Notes: generated by a model not told the origin, from the sequence alone. Shown: positions 48,598-57,302, numbered from the stretch's first letter. The stretch is 64,000 nucleotides of DNA from Massilia sp. Root418 (GCF_001425265.1 NZ_LMEC01000001.1:578036-642035), one strand, 5' to 3'. Translations and numbers: made by a program.

Positions 48598-50463
48598 ATG
48601 TTTGACAATGTCGAGTTTGAACGACAGGAGAAGTCACGTCCTGCCGCCACCACCCCAACCGCCCACACCATGGACATGGCCGACCTGCTGGTCGCCTACC
48701 TGGAGCAAATGGGCGTCGATTACGTGTTCGGCGTGCCCGGCGGCGCCATCGAGCCGCTGTACGATGCAATCGCCCGCAACCTGCGCAGGGGCGGCAACCT
48801 GAGCCACATCGTGGCGCGCCACGAAGCCGGCGCCGCCTTCATGGCCGACGGCTATGCGCGCGAAACCGGCAAGATGGGCGTGTGCGTGGCCACCTCGGGC
48901 CCGGGCGCCACCAATATGCTGACGGCGGTGGCCACCGCCTACGCCAACGGCGTGCCCATGCTGGTCATTTCCGGCCAGCCGGCCCTGCCTTCCTTCGGCA
49001 AGCACACCCTGCAAGAATCCTCCTGCACCGGCATCGACGTGCTGGGCATGTTCCGCCACTGCACCCGCTACAACTCGCTGGTCTCCCATCCCATGCAGCT
49101 GGAATGGAAGCTGATTACCGCATTGCAGCATGCAAGCCGCACCCCGGCCGGCCCGGTGCACCTGAGCGTGCCGGTGGACGTGTTCCGCGCCCCCAGCAAT
49201 GTGCGCGCGCCCAGCTATGACATGAACAGCCTGCTGCAGCCGGTCGCGCTGGTGGACGACAACGGCATCGAGCGCCTGCGCGCCCTGCTGGCCCGCGCCC
49301 GCAACGTGGTGGTGCTGGTCGGCTCCGGTTGCGGCGAGTCGATTCACTCCATCCTGCAGTTCGCCACCCTGAAAGGCGCCACCTTCGTCACCACGCCGGA
49401 CGCCAAGGGCCTGGTCAGCCCGCAGCACCCGCTGTACCGCGGCGTGTTCGGATTCGGCGGCCACGGCACCGCCGAGGCGGCGCTGCGCGATCCGTCGGCC
49501 GACCTGATCCTGGCGGTCGGCACCAGCATGGGCGAATGGAACACCGGCGGCTGGTGCGACAGCCTGCTGAACAACCGCATGGTGCACATCGACGAATCCG
49601 AAGAGCACCTGGCGCGCACGCCGATGGCGCGCATGCACCTGCGCGGCAGCCTGAACGTGATCTTCGACCGCCTGGTGTCCCATATCCAGCAGGAGAACCC
49701 GCAGGACGAGCAAGCCACCGCGCACCGCCGCGCCATGCGCGAGCTGTCCTTCAAGGCCTGGCGCACGTCCGACATGCTGGAAGCGCCGCACGCCTACTTC
49801 AGCGACGCCACCCCGATCAAGCCGCAGCGCCTGATGAAGGAACTGGGCGAGCTGATGCCGCACAGCACCCGCTACCTGGCCGACGCCGGCAACAGCATCG
49901 CCTGGGCTGCGCACTACCTGCAGCCGCGCGACCGCCGCATGGGCGAGCGCCGCAGCGCCGACGGCGCGCGCCCGCGCGACCTGGGCAAGCGCCGCAGCAC
50001 CGGCGGCTGGCTGCGCCTGACCAGCCACTTCGCGCCCATGGGCTGGGCCATCGGCGCGGCCATCGGCACGGCGGCCGGCAACCCGCACGCCCCGGTGGTG
50101 TGCATCACCGGCGACGGCAGCATGCTGATGAGCGGCCAGGAGCTGTCGGTGGCGGTGGCCGAGCAGCAGTGCGTGATATTCGTGGTGCTCAACGACCGCG
50201 CACTGGGCATGGTCAAGCACGGCCAGCGCCTGGGTGGCGCCGAGCAGATCGGCTACGAGCTGCCGGCCACCGACTTCGCCGCGCTGTCGCGCGCGCTGGG
50301 CGGCCGCGGCCACACCATCCGCTCGGCCAAGGACATGCAGGCGCTGGACATCAAGGCCATCTGCAACTACCCCGGCCCCACCCTGCTGGACGTCTACATC
50401 GACCCCGAGGAAGTGCCGCCCATGGGCAGCCGCCTGCGCGTGCTGATGAACGATGGCCAATAA
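48598..50463 (+). CDS. Thiamine diphosphate-dependent enzyme, acetolactate synthase-like
   Basis: A 621-residue cytoplasmic protein with the three domains of the ALS/POX family. E76 (RHEAGAAFMADGYAR) is the Glu that activates the cofactor; GPGATNML is present; the ThDP/Mg2+ motif is GDGSML...NDRALGMV (about 506-538). Between the middle domain and the ThDP domain there is an Arg/Gly-rich insertion (about 443-468). The exact reaction is unknown: C-C ligation of 2-oxoacids or decarboxylation are both possible. It is not an ordinary ilvB, as no small subunit gene follows; two citrate-synthase-like genes do. ATG at 48598 with AGGAG 5 bases before it; a longer reading starts at 48520. Confidence 0.88.
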   Translation: MFDNVEFERQEKSRPAATTPTAHTMDMADLLVAYLEQMGVDYVFGVPGGAIEPLYDAIARNLRRGGNLSHIVARHEAGAAFMADGYARETGKMGVCVATSGPGATNMLTAVATAYANGVPMLVISGQPALPSFGKHTLQESSCTGIDVLGMFRHCTRYNSLVSHPMQLEWKLITALQHASRTPAGPVHLSVPVDVFRAPSNVRAPSYDMNSLLQPVALVDDNGIERLRALLARARNVVVLVGSGCGESIHSILQFATLKGATFVTTPDAKGLVSPQHPLYRGVFGFGGHGTAEAALRDPSADLILAVGTSMGEWNTGGWCDSLLNNRMVHIDESEEHLARTPMARMHLRGSLNVIFDRLVSHIQQENPQDEQATAHRRAMRELSFKAWRTSDMLEAPHAYFSDATPIKPQRLMKELGELMPHSTRYLADAGNSIAWAAHYLQPRDRRMGERRSADGARPRDLGKRRSTGGWLRLTSHFAPMGWAIGAAIGTAAGNPHAPVVCITGDGSMLMSGQELSVAVAEQQCVIFVVLNDRALGMVKHGQRLGGAEQIGYELPATDFAALSRALGGRGHTIRSAKDMQALDIKAICNYPGPTLLDVYIDPEEVPPMGSRLRVLMNDGQ

Positions 50464-50472
50464 GGAGCGCCC

Positions 50473-51318
50473 ATGAGTACCCGTGCCACCCCGTCGCCAA
50501 AAGACCTGATCCACACCGCCATCTGGCACGAAGTGCCGGAGCCGGATAATCCGTTTGCCGCCCGCGCTGCCTATTGCCGGGGTTATGACGTGTACGGCGC
50601 CATGGCGGGCCACGCGCGCTGGATAGAGATGCTGTGGCTGCTGCTGCGCAGCGAGCTGCCGGCCGGGCCTGAACTGGACGTGCTGGAAGCGCTGGCCGTG
50701 GCGCTGGCCAATCCCGGGCCGCGCGATGGCGCGGTGCATGCCGCCATGTGCGGCGGCGTGGGCGGCTCCACCGCCGCATCATCGCTGATGGCCGCGCTGG
50801 CCGTGGGCGCAGGCCGCTCCGGCGGCGCACGCGAAGTGCACGACGCGATGGCGATGTGGCGCCGCTGCGGCGCGGACCTGGATGCCTGGCGCGCCCATCA
50901 CGCAGCCGCCGCCGACGAGCCGGTCGACGTCTGGCCTGAGCAGGCCCATATACCGGGCTTCGATCCGCACGGCGTGTCCACGCCGCTGCCGGTGCGCCAG
51001 TTGCTGGCTGCGCTGGACCGCTTGGGCGCCGGGCCGCAAACGGCCTGGCTGCATGCCAGCGTGGAGCAGGCCCGTGCTGCCGCCGGCTTGCCGCTGGCCA
51101 TGTGCGGCGTGGCCGCGTGCGTGTTCGGCGACCTGGGCTTCAGCCCGGACGAGGGCGAGATGCTGTACCTGCTGCTGCGCCTACCCGGCGCCGCCGCGCA
51201 CGCGCTGGAACAGAAGGCAGTCGGCTTCAAGCAGTTCCCCTTCTATAAACTGGAACTGGACCCGGCCGCCACGCCGCCGGTTCCCGCCCCCCTGATCGCT
51301 GAAAAGGAAGCAGCATGA
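50473..51318 (+). CDS. Citrate-synthase-fold protein A, catalytic residues replaced
   Basis: A 281-residue protein with a citrate synthase / citryl-CoA lyase pattern: GGVGGSTAASSLMAALAVG, then GRSGGAREV (114-122), where the family has GxxHGGA, and a C-terminal LPLAMCGVAACVFGDLGF ... LRLPGAAAHALEQK that matches the citrate synthase C-terminus. The catalytic His of GxxHGGA is Ser116 and the position of the catalytic Asp (NVD) is Cys211, so normal citrate synthase chemistry is not expected. AAGGAG stands before the ATG; the next gene overlaps the stop (ATGA). It probably forms a heteromer with the next protein. Confidence 0.75.
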   Translation: MSTRATPSPKDLIHTAIWHEVPEPDNPFAARAAYCRGYDVYGAMAGHARWIEMLWLLLRSELPAGPELDVLEALAVALANPGPRDGAVHAAMCGGVGGSTAASSLMAALAVGAGRSGGAREVHDAMAMWRRCGADLDAWRAHHAAAADEPVDVWPEQAHIPGFDPHGVSTPLPVRQLLAALDRLGAGPQTAWLHASVEQARAAAGLPLAMCGVAACVFGDLGFSPDEGEMLYLLLRLPGAAAHALEQKAVGFKQFPFYKLELDPAATPPVPAPLIAEKEAA

Positions 51319-52172
51319 GCGCGCCATTGCACCAAGTCCTGAGCGGCCCCGAGCTGCTGCAGCACCACGCCGGCCGCCTGCACACCAGCGTGGGCGCCGC
51401 CTTCCCCGGCAGCCACGCGGTGTTCCGCGGCCACGACCTGCACCGCGACCTGGGCAACCTGCAGTGGGTGCAGCTGTACGCCTACGGCATCACCGGCCGC
51501 CACCTGAGCGAGGCGCAGGCCGAGCTGGTGCAGGCCATGTGGACCCACACTTCCTACCCGGACGCGCGCCTGTGGAACAACCGCGTGGCGGCCCTGGCCG
51601 GCAGCGCGCGCAGCAGCGCGTCGCTGGGCATCGTGGCCGGCATGGCGGTGTCCGAGGCCACCACCTACGGCGGCCAGGCCACCATGCTGTGCATGACTTT
51701 CCTGCAGCATGCGCTGCGCCAGGTGCAGGCCGGCGCGGATCTGGCCGATGTGGTGTGGGCCGAGACTGCGCGTAGCAAGATCTACGGCTTTGGGCGCCCG
51801 ATCAATTCGCACGATGAGCGCATTCCCTTCATCATGGCGCTGGCCGAGCGCCTTGGTCTGCACAACGGTCCGCACCTGGCGCTGGCCTGGCAGGTGGAGC
51901 AGGTGCTGCTGAGCCGCTACGCGCAGCTGCACATGAACTATTCGGGCCTGCACGCGGCCATCATCGCCGACATGGGTATGTCGGTGCGCGAGCTGCAGCT
52001 GCTGCGCATGCCGATCTTCATCGCCGGCATGGCGCCGTGCGTGGTGGAGGCGGCGGAAAAGCCGGAGCGCGTGCTGTTCGCCACGCCGTGCAGCGCAGTG
52101 GACTATTCGGGCCCGGCGCCGCGCGCCTGGAAAGGCGCACAACCCTGCACGGAAATGCAAGAGGCAGCATAG
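51315..52172 (+). CDS. Citrate-synthase-fold protein B, catalytic residues replaced
   Basis: A 285-residue protein, also of citrate synthase type: RLWNNRVAALAGSARSSASLG, TTYGGQATM (116-124), YGFGRPINSHDERIPFI (157-173), and a C-terminal MNYSGLHAAIIADMGMS. Compared with the family, the catalytic His of GxxHGGA is Tyr118, the His of GFGHR is Arg161, and the Asp of NVDFYSG is missing (HMNYSG). All three catalytic positions differ, although the fold and the substrate-binding segments seem kept. Start overlaps the stop of protein A, so 1:1 synthesis is likely. Together with the thiamine enzyme they may carry out new CoA or carboxylate chemistry, or have become regulatory. Confidence 0.75.
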   Translation: MSAPLHQVLSGPELLQHHAGRLHTSVGAAFPGSHAVFRGHDLHRDLGNLQWVQLYAYGITGRHLSEAQAELVQAMWTHTSYPDARLWNNRVAALAGSARSSASLGIVAGMAVSEATTYGGQATMLCMTFLQHALRQVQAGADLADVVWAETARSKIYGFGRPINSHDERIPFIMALAERLGLHNGPHLALAWQVEQVLLSRYAQLHMNYSGLHAAIIADMGMSVRELQLLRMPIFIAGMAPCVVEAAEKPERVLFATPCSAVDYSGPAPRAWKGAQPCTEMQEAA

Positions 52173-52188
52173 CTATTTGCTATCAAGC

Positions 52189-52248
52189 TGCAAGCTTGCA
52201 ACAGTTGTTGCTGTTTTGTCCCATGGAGAAAGTGTGCCACGCTACAAT
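52189..52248 (+). promoter_or_regulatory. Spacer with palindromes and -10 box before the second receptor
   Basis: A 12-bp palindrome TGCAAGCTTGCA (52189-52200) overlaps GCAAC-AGTT-GTTGC (52198-52211). The alternative stem AACAG/CTGTT (52200-52215) followed by TTG resembles a weak terminator. A -10-like TACAAT is at 52243-52248. GCAAC/GTTGC half-sites also occur in the inverted repeat at 48502-48537 upstream of the thiamine enzyme, which could mean a common regulator. Confidence 0.4.
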
Positions 52249-52267
52249 GGGCCAAATATCACTATCT

Positions 52268-52271
52268 GGAG
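52268..52271 (+). promoter_or_regulatory. Shine-Dalgarno site supporting a TTG start
   Basis: GGAG ends 7 bases before TTG at 52279. That start gives a normal signal peptide, while an ATG reading upstream does not. Confidence 0.65.
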
Positions 52272-52278
52272 ATCGGAT

Positions 52279-54405
52279 TTGAAGTCTTCCCGCGCATCCC
52301 GTATCTGGCTGGCCGTGGCCCTGGCCCTGCCCGCCCTGGTGGCACAATCGCAGGCCCACGCCCAGACCAAGGCAGGCCCCAGCAGCGAAGAAGACGAACT
52401 GACCATGGTGTACGGCGATGCCGACAGCGTCAGCATCGCGACCGGTAACTTGCAGTCGCTGCGGCGCGCGCCGGCCGTGGCTTCGGTAGTGACGGCGGCC
52501 GACATTGCCGCCATGGGCGCCACCGATCTGGACCAGGTGCTGGAAACCGTGGCGGGCATCCATATCGCGCGCAGTCCCAACAGCTATTCGCCGCTGTACA
52601 TCGTGCGCGGCGTCTTCAGCCAGTATGCGCCGCAGGTGCTGGTGCTGCAGAACGGCGTGCCGGTGACCACGCTTTACACCGGCAACAAGGGCAATATCTG
52701 GGGCACCTTCCCGGTCGAGCACATCTCGCGCATTGAAATCATCCGTGGCCCCGGTTCGGCGCTGTACGGCTCGGACGCGTTCGCGGGCGTGATCAACATC
52801 ATCACCAAGGGGCCGGCCGAGGCTGCCGGCACCGAGGTAGGCGCACGCCTGGGCTCCTACCATGCGCGCGACGCCTGGGTGCAGCACGGCGGCAAGCTCG
52901 GCCCGGTGGAAATCGCGGCCTTTCTGCGTGTCGGCAGCACCGACGGCCAGCACAGTACGCTGGAAGCGGACGCCCAGACCCGCAACGACACCTTGTTCGG
53001 CACCCGCGCCAGCCTGGCGCCGGGCGGCGTGAACACCGGCGGCGACGCGGTCGACCTGAACCTGGAGGCGGTGTACGGCAAATGGCGCGCGCGCCTGGGC
53101 TACAAGCTGCGCGACAAGCAGGGCACCGGCGCCGGCATTGCCTCCGCGCTTGATCCGGTCGGCACCGGGCGCAGCGACCGCATCAACTCCACCCTGGCCT
53201 GGGCCGATCCACAGTTCACCCGCGACTGGGGCCTGGGCGTGAGCATCAACACCCAGTCCTATGTGCAGCACCTGCCCGGCTACGTGCTGCTGCCGGCCGG
53301 CGCGCGCTTCCCCACCGGGATTTTCCCGAACGGGATGATAGGCGCGCCGGAAACCTCGGAGCGCAACACCCGCCTCACCGCCTACGCCGACTACAATGGC
53401 TTCGACGGCCACCACGTGCGCCTGGGCGTGGGACACGACGACCTGGACATGTACCGCACGCACGAAGTGCGCAACTTCAGCTACGCACCCAATGGCACGC
53501 CGATTCCCCTGCCCGGCCTGGTCGACTTCAGCGACACCGCGCCCTTCCTGCGCCCGCACCAGCGCCGCATCGACTACATCTATGCGCAGGACGAGTGGCG
53601 CGTCGCCACCGACTGGACCCTGACGGCCGGCGTACGGCATGACCGCTATTCCGATTTCGGCGGTACCACCAACCCGCGCGTGGCGCTGGTGTGGGACGCC
53701 AGCTTCGACCTGACCGCCAAGCTGCTGTACGGCCGCGCCTTCCGCGCGCCTGCCTTCATCGAGGCCTACGGCGAGTCCAACCCTGTGGCGCGCGGCAATC
53801 CGGACCTGAAGCCGGAAACCGACAGCACCGTGGAAGCAGCGTTTGCCTGGCAGGCCAACGCAGACGCCCAGGTCAACCTCACGCTGTACCGCTACTCGAT
53901 GGGCAACATCATTCGCCTGGTGCCCAACGCGGTGGCCGGCACCGGCTCCACCTTCGCCAACACCGGCAGCCAGGTCGGCCACGGTATGGAGCTCGAAGGC
54001 AACTGGAACGTGAACCGCGACCTGCGCCTGGTCGGCAATTACGCCTGGCAGCGCTCGGTGGACAAGGCCACCAACACCGACGCCGGCTATGCGCCGCACC
54101 ACCACGTGTTCGCGCGCGCCGACTGGCAGCTGGCCAGCAATTACACGCTGTCGCCGCAGCTGAACTGGGTAGCCGACCGCAAGCGCGCCGCCGGCGACCT
54201 GCGCAAGCCCATCGCCGACTACCACACCGTGGACCTGACCCTGTCCACCCGGCGCGGCAAGAACCAGTGGAATTTCTCGGCCGCGCTGCGCAACCTGTTC
54301 GACGCCGACGCCCGCGAACCGTCGCTGGCGCCGGGACTGGCGCTGCCGTTCGACCTGCCGCTGGCCGGCCGCGCGTTCTCCATCCAGGCCAGCTACAAGC
54401 TGTAA
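52279..54405 (+). CDS. TonB-dependent receptor, second of two paralogues
   Basis: About 708 residues from a TTG start. Signal peptide LALPALVAQSQAHAQ region, plug with TAADIAAMGATDLDQVLETV, RIEIIRGPGSALYGSDAFAG and GVINIITKG, barrel to the end (ASYKL). It is very similar to the receptor at 46270 over the whole length (shared GVRHDRYSDFGGTTNPR, GHDDLDMY, LYGRAFRAP, EPSLAPGL). The pair flanks the thiamine-enzyme/citrate-synthase-like operon, so import of a related pair of compounds is likely. A clear intrinsic terminator follows. Confidence 0.9.
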   Translation: MKSSRASRIWLAVALALPALVAQSQAHAQTKAGPSSEEDELTMVYGDADSVSIATGNLQSLRRAPAVASVVTAADIAAMGATDLDQVLETVAGIHIARSPNSYSPLYIVRGVFSQYAPQVLVLQNGVPVTTLYTGNKGNIWGTFPVEHISRIEIIRGPGSALYGSDAFAGVINIITKGPAEAAGTEVGARLGSYHARDAWVQHGGKLGPVEIAAFLRVGSTDGQHSTLEADAQTRNDTLFGTRASLAPGGVNTGGDAVDLNLEAVYGKWRARLGYKLRDKQGTGAGIASALDPVGTGRSDRINSTLAWADPQFTRDWGLGVSINTQSYVQHLPGYVLLPAGARFPTGIFPNGMIGAPETSERNTRLTAYADYNGFDGHHVRLGVGHDDLDMYRTHEVRNFSYAPNGTPIPLPGLVDFSDTAPFLRPHQRRIDYIYAQDEWRVATDWTLTAGVRHDRYSDFGGTTNPRVALVWDASFDLTAKLLYGRAFRAPAFIEAYGESNPVARGNPDLKPETDSTVEAAFAWQANADAQVNLTLYRYSMGNIIRLVPNAVAGTGSTFANTGSQVGHGMELEGNWNVNRDLRLVGNYAWQRSVDKATNTDAGYAPHHHVFARADWQLASNYTLSPQLNWVADRKRAAGDLRKPIADYHTVDLTLSTRRGKNQWNFSAALRNLFDADAREPSLAPGLALPFDLPLAGRAFSIQASYKL

Positions 54406-54450
54406 ACGCCAGGCGCGGCCGCGCCGCCATCGCCTGCCGTACGGCCGCCC

Positions 54451-54478
54451 GCGCCCGCAATGCGGGCGCTTTCAATTT
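54451..54478 (+). terminator. Intrinsic terminator after the second receptor
   Basis: Perfect 8-bp stem GCGCCCGC (54451-54458) / GCGGGCGC (54462-54469) with a 3-base loop, followed by TTTCAATTT. It separates the receptor from the stressosome genes. Confidence 0.8.
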
Positions 54479-54543
54479 AACCAAGCTTTACAAGCTATAC
54501 CTGTTAGACTGGCTCCTCCCTAATTTCACGATGTGGAGCATGT

Positions 54544-55407
54544 ATGAGCAAGCAGAGCAGCGGGCATCTTGCCAAGATCCTCAGCAACAACCAGGAGGCG
54601 CTGCTGGAGAGCTGGCTCAGCGCTATGCTGTCGCGCACGGTACGCCGCGACAAGAGCGCCGAGGGCGAGATGCGGCAACAGGCCGCGCGCCTGCTGCCGC
54701 TGCTGATCCAGGCCACGCCGGCCGGCGCCAGCTATGAGATCGACGGCGCAGCCTGGGCTGAAGTGCGCCAGCTGCTCAGCGAGATTTCGGCCGCCCGCGT
54801 GCGCCAGGGCTACACCCCCACCGAGACGGCCACCTTCGTGTTCGCCCTCAAGGAGCCGCTGTTTGCCGGCCTGCGCGCCGAGCTGGCGCACGACGGCGCC
54901 GCGCTGGGCGCGGAGCTGGCCGATACCGGCGCCCTGTTCGACCGCCTGGGGCTGTACACCGTGGAGGAATACCAGCGCAACCGCGAAGGCGTGATCCTGC
55001 GCCAGCAGCAGGAACTGCTGGAGCTGTCCACCCCCGTGGTGCAGCTGTGGCGCGACGTGCTGGCCCTGCCGCTGATCGGCACCCTGGACAGCGCCCGCAC
55101 CCAGGTGGTGATGGAAAACCTGCTGCAAAAGATCATCGACACCGGCGCCTCGATCGCCATCATCGACATCACCGGCGTGCCCACCGTGGACACGCTGGTG
55201 GCGCAGCACTTGCTCAAGACCGTGGCGGCCGCACGCCTGATGGGCGCAGACTGCATCATCAGCGGCATCCGCCCGCAGATCGCGCAAACCATCGTGCACC
55301 TGGGCGTGAACCTGGAGGACGTGACCACCAAGGCCACCCTGGCCGACGCCTTCCAGACCGCCATGAAGCGCCTGGGTGCCTCGGTCACCTACGGCCCGGG
55401 CGCCTGA
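54544..55407 (+). CDS. RsbR-type stressosome scaffold protein (RsbRD_N-STAS)
   Basis: A 287-residue protein. Residues 10-145 match the RsbRD N-terminal sensory domain (helical, EALLESWLSAML); 165-280 is a STAS domain of RsbR type with ELSTPVVQLWRDVLALPLIG, IIDITGVPTVDTLVAQHL and SGIRPQIAQTIVHLGV. T217 (VDT) and T249 (AQT) correspond to the two Thr phosphorylated by RsbT in Bacillus RsbR. RsbR and RsbS build a large cytoplasmic stress-sensing complex. First gene of a tight row of six. GGAG is 5 bases before the ATG. Confidence 0.9.
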   Translation: MSKQSSGHLAKILSNNQEALLESWLSAMLSRTVRRDKSAEGEMRQQAARLLPLLIQATPAGASYEIDGAAWAEVRQLLSEISAARVRQGYTPTETATFVFALKEPLFAGLRAELAHDGAALGAELADTGALFDRLGLYTVEEYQRNREGVILRQQQELLELSTPVVQLWRDVLALPLIGTLDSARTQVVMENLLQKIIDTGASIAIIDITGVPTVDTLVAQHLLKTVAAARLMGADCIISGIRPQIAQTIVHLGVNLEDVTTKATLADAFQTAMKRLGASVTYGPGA

Positions 55408-55414
55408 GGCCGGA

Positions 55415-55771
55415 ATGGAACGCATCCCGATACTCAAGATGGGCCAGCTGCTGCTGGTCACCATCCAGGTCGACATGCACGACAGGCTGGCCATGACCTT
55501 GCAGGACGACCTGACCTCGCGCATCGTGCAGGACCGCGCGCGCGGCGTGCTGATCGACATTTCCACGCTGGACATCGTCGATTCCTTCATCGGCCGCATG
55601 ATCAGCAACACCGCCGCCATGGCGCGCGTGCTGGACGCGCACACCGTGCTGGTGGGCATGCAGCCGGCCGTGGCCATCACGCTGGTGGAACTGGGACTGA
55701 AGCTGGAGGGCGTGCAGACCGCGCTCAACGTGGAAAAGGGCGTGCTGCTGCTTCAACGCCAGATCGCATGA
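55415..55771 (+). CDS. RsbS-type STAS protein
   Basis: A 118-residue single STAS domain (MERIPILKMGQLLLVTIQVD; VDSFIGRMI; VLVGMQPAVAITLVELGL). S57 in VDSFIGR corresponds to the Ser phosphorylated by RsbT in Bacillus RsbS (Ser59). RsbS forms the stressosome core with RsbR and holds RsbT until stress. Start at 55415, 7 bases after the RsbR stop; the RsbT gene overlaps the stop (ATGA). Confidence 0.92.
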   Translation: MERIPILKMGQLLLVTIQVDMHDRLAMTLQDDLTSRIVQDRARGVLIDISTLDIVDSFIGRMISNTAAMARVLDAHTVLVGMQPAVAITLVELGLKLEGVQTALNVEKGVLLLQRQIA

Positions 55772-56184
55772 ACGCCCCCGCTCCCGGCGCCATCGTGGTG
55801 CCGCTGCGGTTGGACGAGGACATGGTGCGCCTGCGCCAGCAGGTGCGCGAGCAGCTGGTGGCGCAGGGCTTCAGCCTGATCGACCAGACCAAGATGGTGA
55901 CGGCGGCCAGCGAACTGGCGCGCAACACGCTGCGCTACGGCGGCGGCGGCGAAGCGCACCTGGTGCAGGTCAACAATGGCATGCGGCGCGGGCTGCACCT
56001 GGTATTTACCGACGATGGCCCCGGCATCGACGACATTCCCCGCGCCCTCACCGATGGCTACACCAGCGGCGGCGGCATGGGCCTGGGACTGTCCGGCGCC
56101 AAGCGCCTGGCCGACGAATTCAACATCATCTCGGCGCCCGGCGCCGGCACCACCGTTAGCATCACCAAATGGAAACCATACTGA
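55768..56184 (+). CDS. RsbT-type serine/threonine kinase (switch kinase)
   Basis: A 138-residue GHKL kinase domain: N box ASELARNT (N53), G1 TDDGPGI, G2 GGGMGLGLSGAKRL. In the stressosome RsbT phosphorylates RsbR and RsbS and, once released, activates a downstream partner. In Bacillus that partner is the phosphatase RsbU; here no RsbU, RsbV, RsbW or sigma-B gene follows, but an ATPase-phosphatase and two histidine kinases do. Confidence 0.92.
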   Translation: MNAPAPGAIVVPLRLDEDMVRLRQQVREQLVAQGFSLIDQTKMVTAASELARNTLRYGGGGEAHLVQVNNGMRRGLHLVFTDDGPGIDDIPRALTDGYTSGGGMGLGLSGAKRLADEFNIISAPGAGTTVSITKWKPY

Positions 56185-57302
56185 ATCCGCTGCAGCTGTG
56201 CTGCCCTGTCTCCGACCCCACCCACGTGGCGGCCGTGCGCCGCGCCGCCGCCGAGCTGGGCGCGCGCGCCGGCCTGGACCCGGTGCGCGCCGGCGAGCTG
56301 GCCATCGTGGTGACCGAGGCGGCCAGCAACATCCTGAAGCACGCCGGGCACGGCGAAATCCTGCTGCGGCCACTGTACGCCGAACAGGGCGACGCCGGCG
56401 TGGAAGTACTGGCGCTGGACAGCGGCCCCGGCATGGCCAGCCTGGCCGCAAGCCTGCAGGACGGCAGCACCACCGCCGGCAGCTACGGCGTGGGACTGGG
56501 CGCGATGCGGCGCCTGTCGGCCAGCTTTGACGCCTACAGCGCGCCAGGCAAGGGCACGGCGGTCTGGCTGACGGTATGGCAGCCGGCGCCGGCGACGCAG
56601 GCGGCCCAGCTATCCCCATCATCCCAGCCAAGCCAGTCGAGCCAGCCAAGCCAGCCATCCGCCGCCCTTCCCTCTGCCCGCCAGGGCGACGGCGCGCAGG
56701 CCGGCATGGCGCTGGACGTGGGCGTGGTGTGCCAGCCCATGCACGGCGAAACCATCTGCGGCGACGGCTGGGCCCTGGCCTGCGACGCCACTAGCGCCAC
56801 CGTGCTGGTGGCCGACGGCCTGGGCCACGGTCCGCTGGCGGCCGACGCGGCGCGCCTGGCCTCGCACACCGTGCTGGCCAAGCCGAACCAGCCCGCTGCG
56901 GTGCTGCTGCAGGATGTGCATGGCGCGCTGCGCGCCACGCGCGGCGCCGCTGCCGCCGTGGTGCGCATCGACATGCTGGCCGGGCAGCTGCAGCTGGCCG
57001 GGGTGGGCAACATCGCCTGCCACGTCTGGAGCGATGGCGCGCGGCGCCAGCTGGTGTCGCACAACGGCATCGTGGGCAGCAATATGCGCAAGGTGCAGGA
57101 ATTCGGCGCGCCGTGGGACCACGACGGCATGCTGATCCTGCACAGTGACGGCCTGGGTTCGCGCTGGAACCTGGACGAGTATCCGGGCCTGGCCGCGCGC
57201 CATCCGGCGCTGATCGCCGGCGTGCTGTATCGCGATTTCTCGCGCGGCCGCGACGATGTCACCGTGCTGGTGCTGCGCGACCGGCAGGGAGGCCGGCCGT
57301 GA
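56169..57302 (+). CDS. GHKL ATPase-PP2C (SpoIIE-like) phosphatase, RsbX-like
   Basis: A 377-residue protein of two parts: residues 15-140 are an RsbT/RsbW-like ATPase domain (VVTEAASNILKHAG, LDSGPGM, GSYGVGLGAMRRL), then a Ser/Gln/Pro-rich linker (about 143-170, SQPSQSSQPSQPS) and a PP2C/SpoIIE phosphatase domain (VADGLGHGPLAADAA, HSDGLGSRW, GRDDVTVLVLRD) with the metal-binding Asp residues. The phosphatase part would reset RsbR and RsbS, as RsbX does. It overlaps RsbT by 16 bases; the next gene overlaps its stop (GTGA). Confidence 0.9.
   Translation: METILNPLQLCCPVSDPTHVAAVRRAAAELGARAGLDPVRAGELAIVVTEAASNILKHAGHGEILLRPLYAEQGDAGVEVLALDSGPGMASLAASLQDGSTTAGSYGVGLGAMRRLSASFDAYSAPGKGTAVWLTVWQPAPATQAAQLSPSSQPSQSSQPSQPSAALPSARQGDGAQAGMALDVGVVCQPMHGETICGDGWALACDATSATVLVADGLGHGPLAADAARLASHTVLAKPNQPAAVLLQDVHGALRATRGAAAAVVRIDMLAGQLQLAGVGNIACHVWSDGARRQLVSHNGIVGSNMRKVQEFGAPWDHDGMLILHSDGLGSRWNLDEYPGLAARHPALIAGVLYRDFSRGRDDVTVLVLRDRQGGRP

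Noticed and set aside
48598..50463. Biosynthetic acetolactate synthase (ilvB)
   Set aside because: No small regulatory subunit follows, and the operon partners are citrate-synthase-like; the ACT-like gene at 22221 is far away.
50473..52172. Two genes as ordinary citrate synthase or citryl-CoA lyase
   Set aside because: The catalytic His and Asp positions are replaced in both proteins and each is shorter than a normal citrate synthase.
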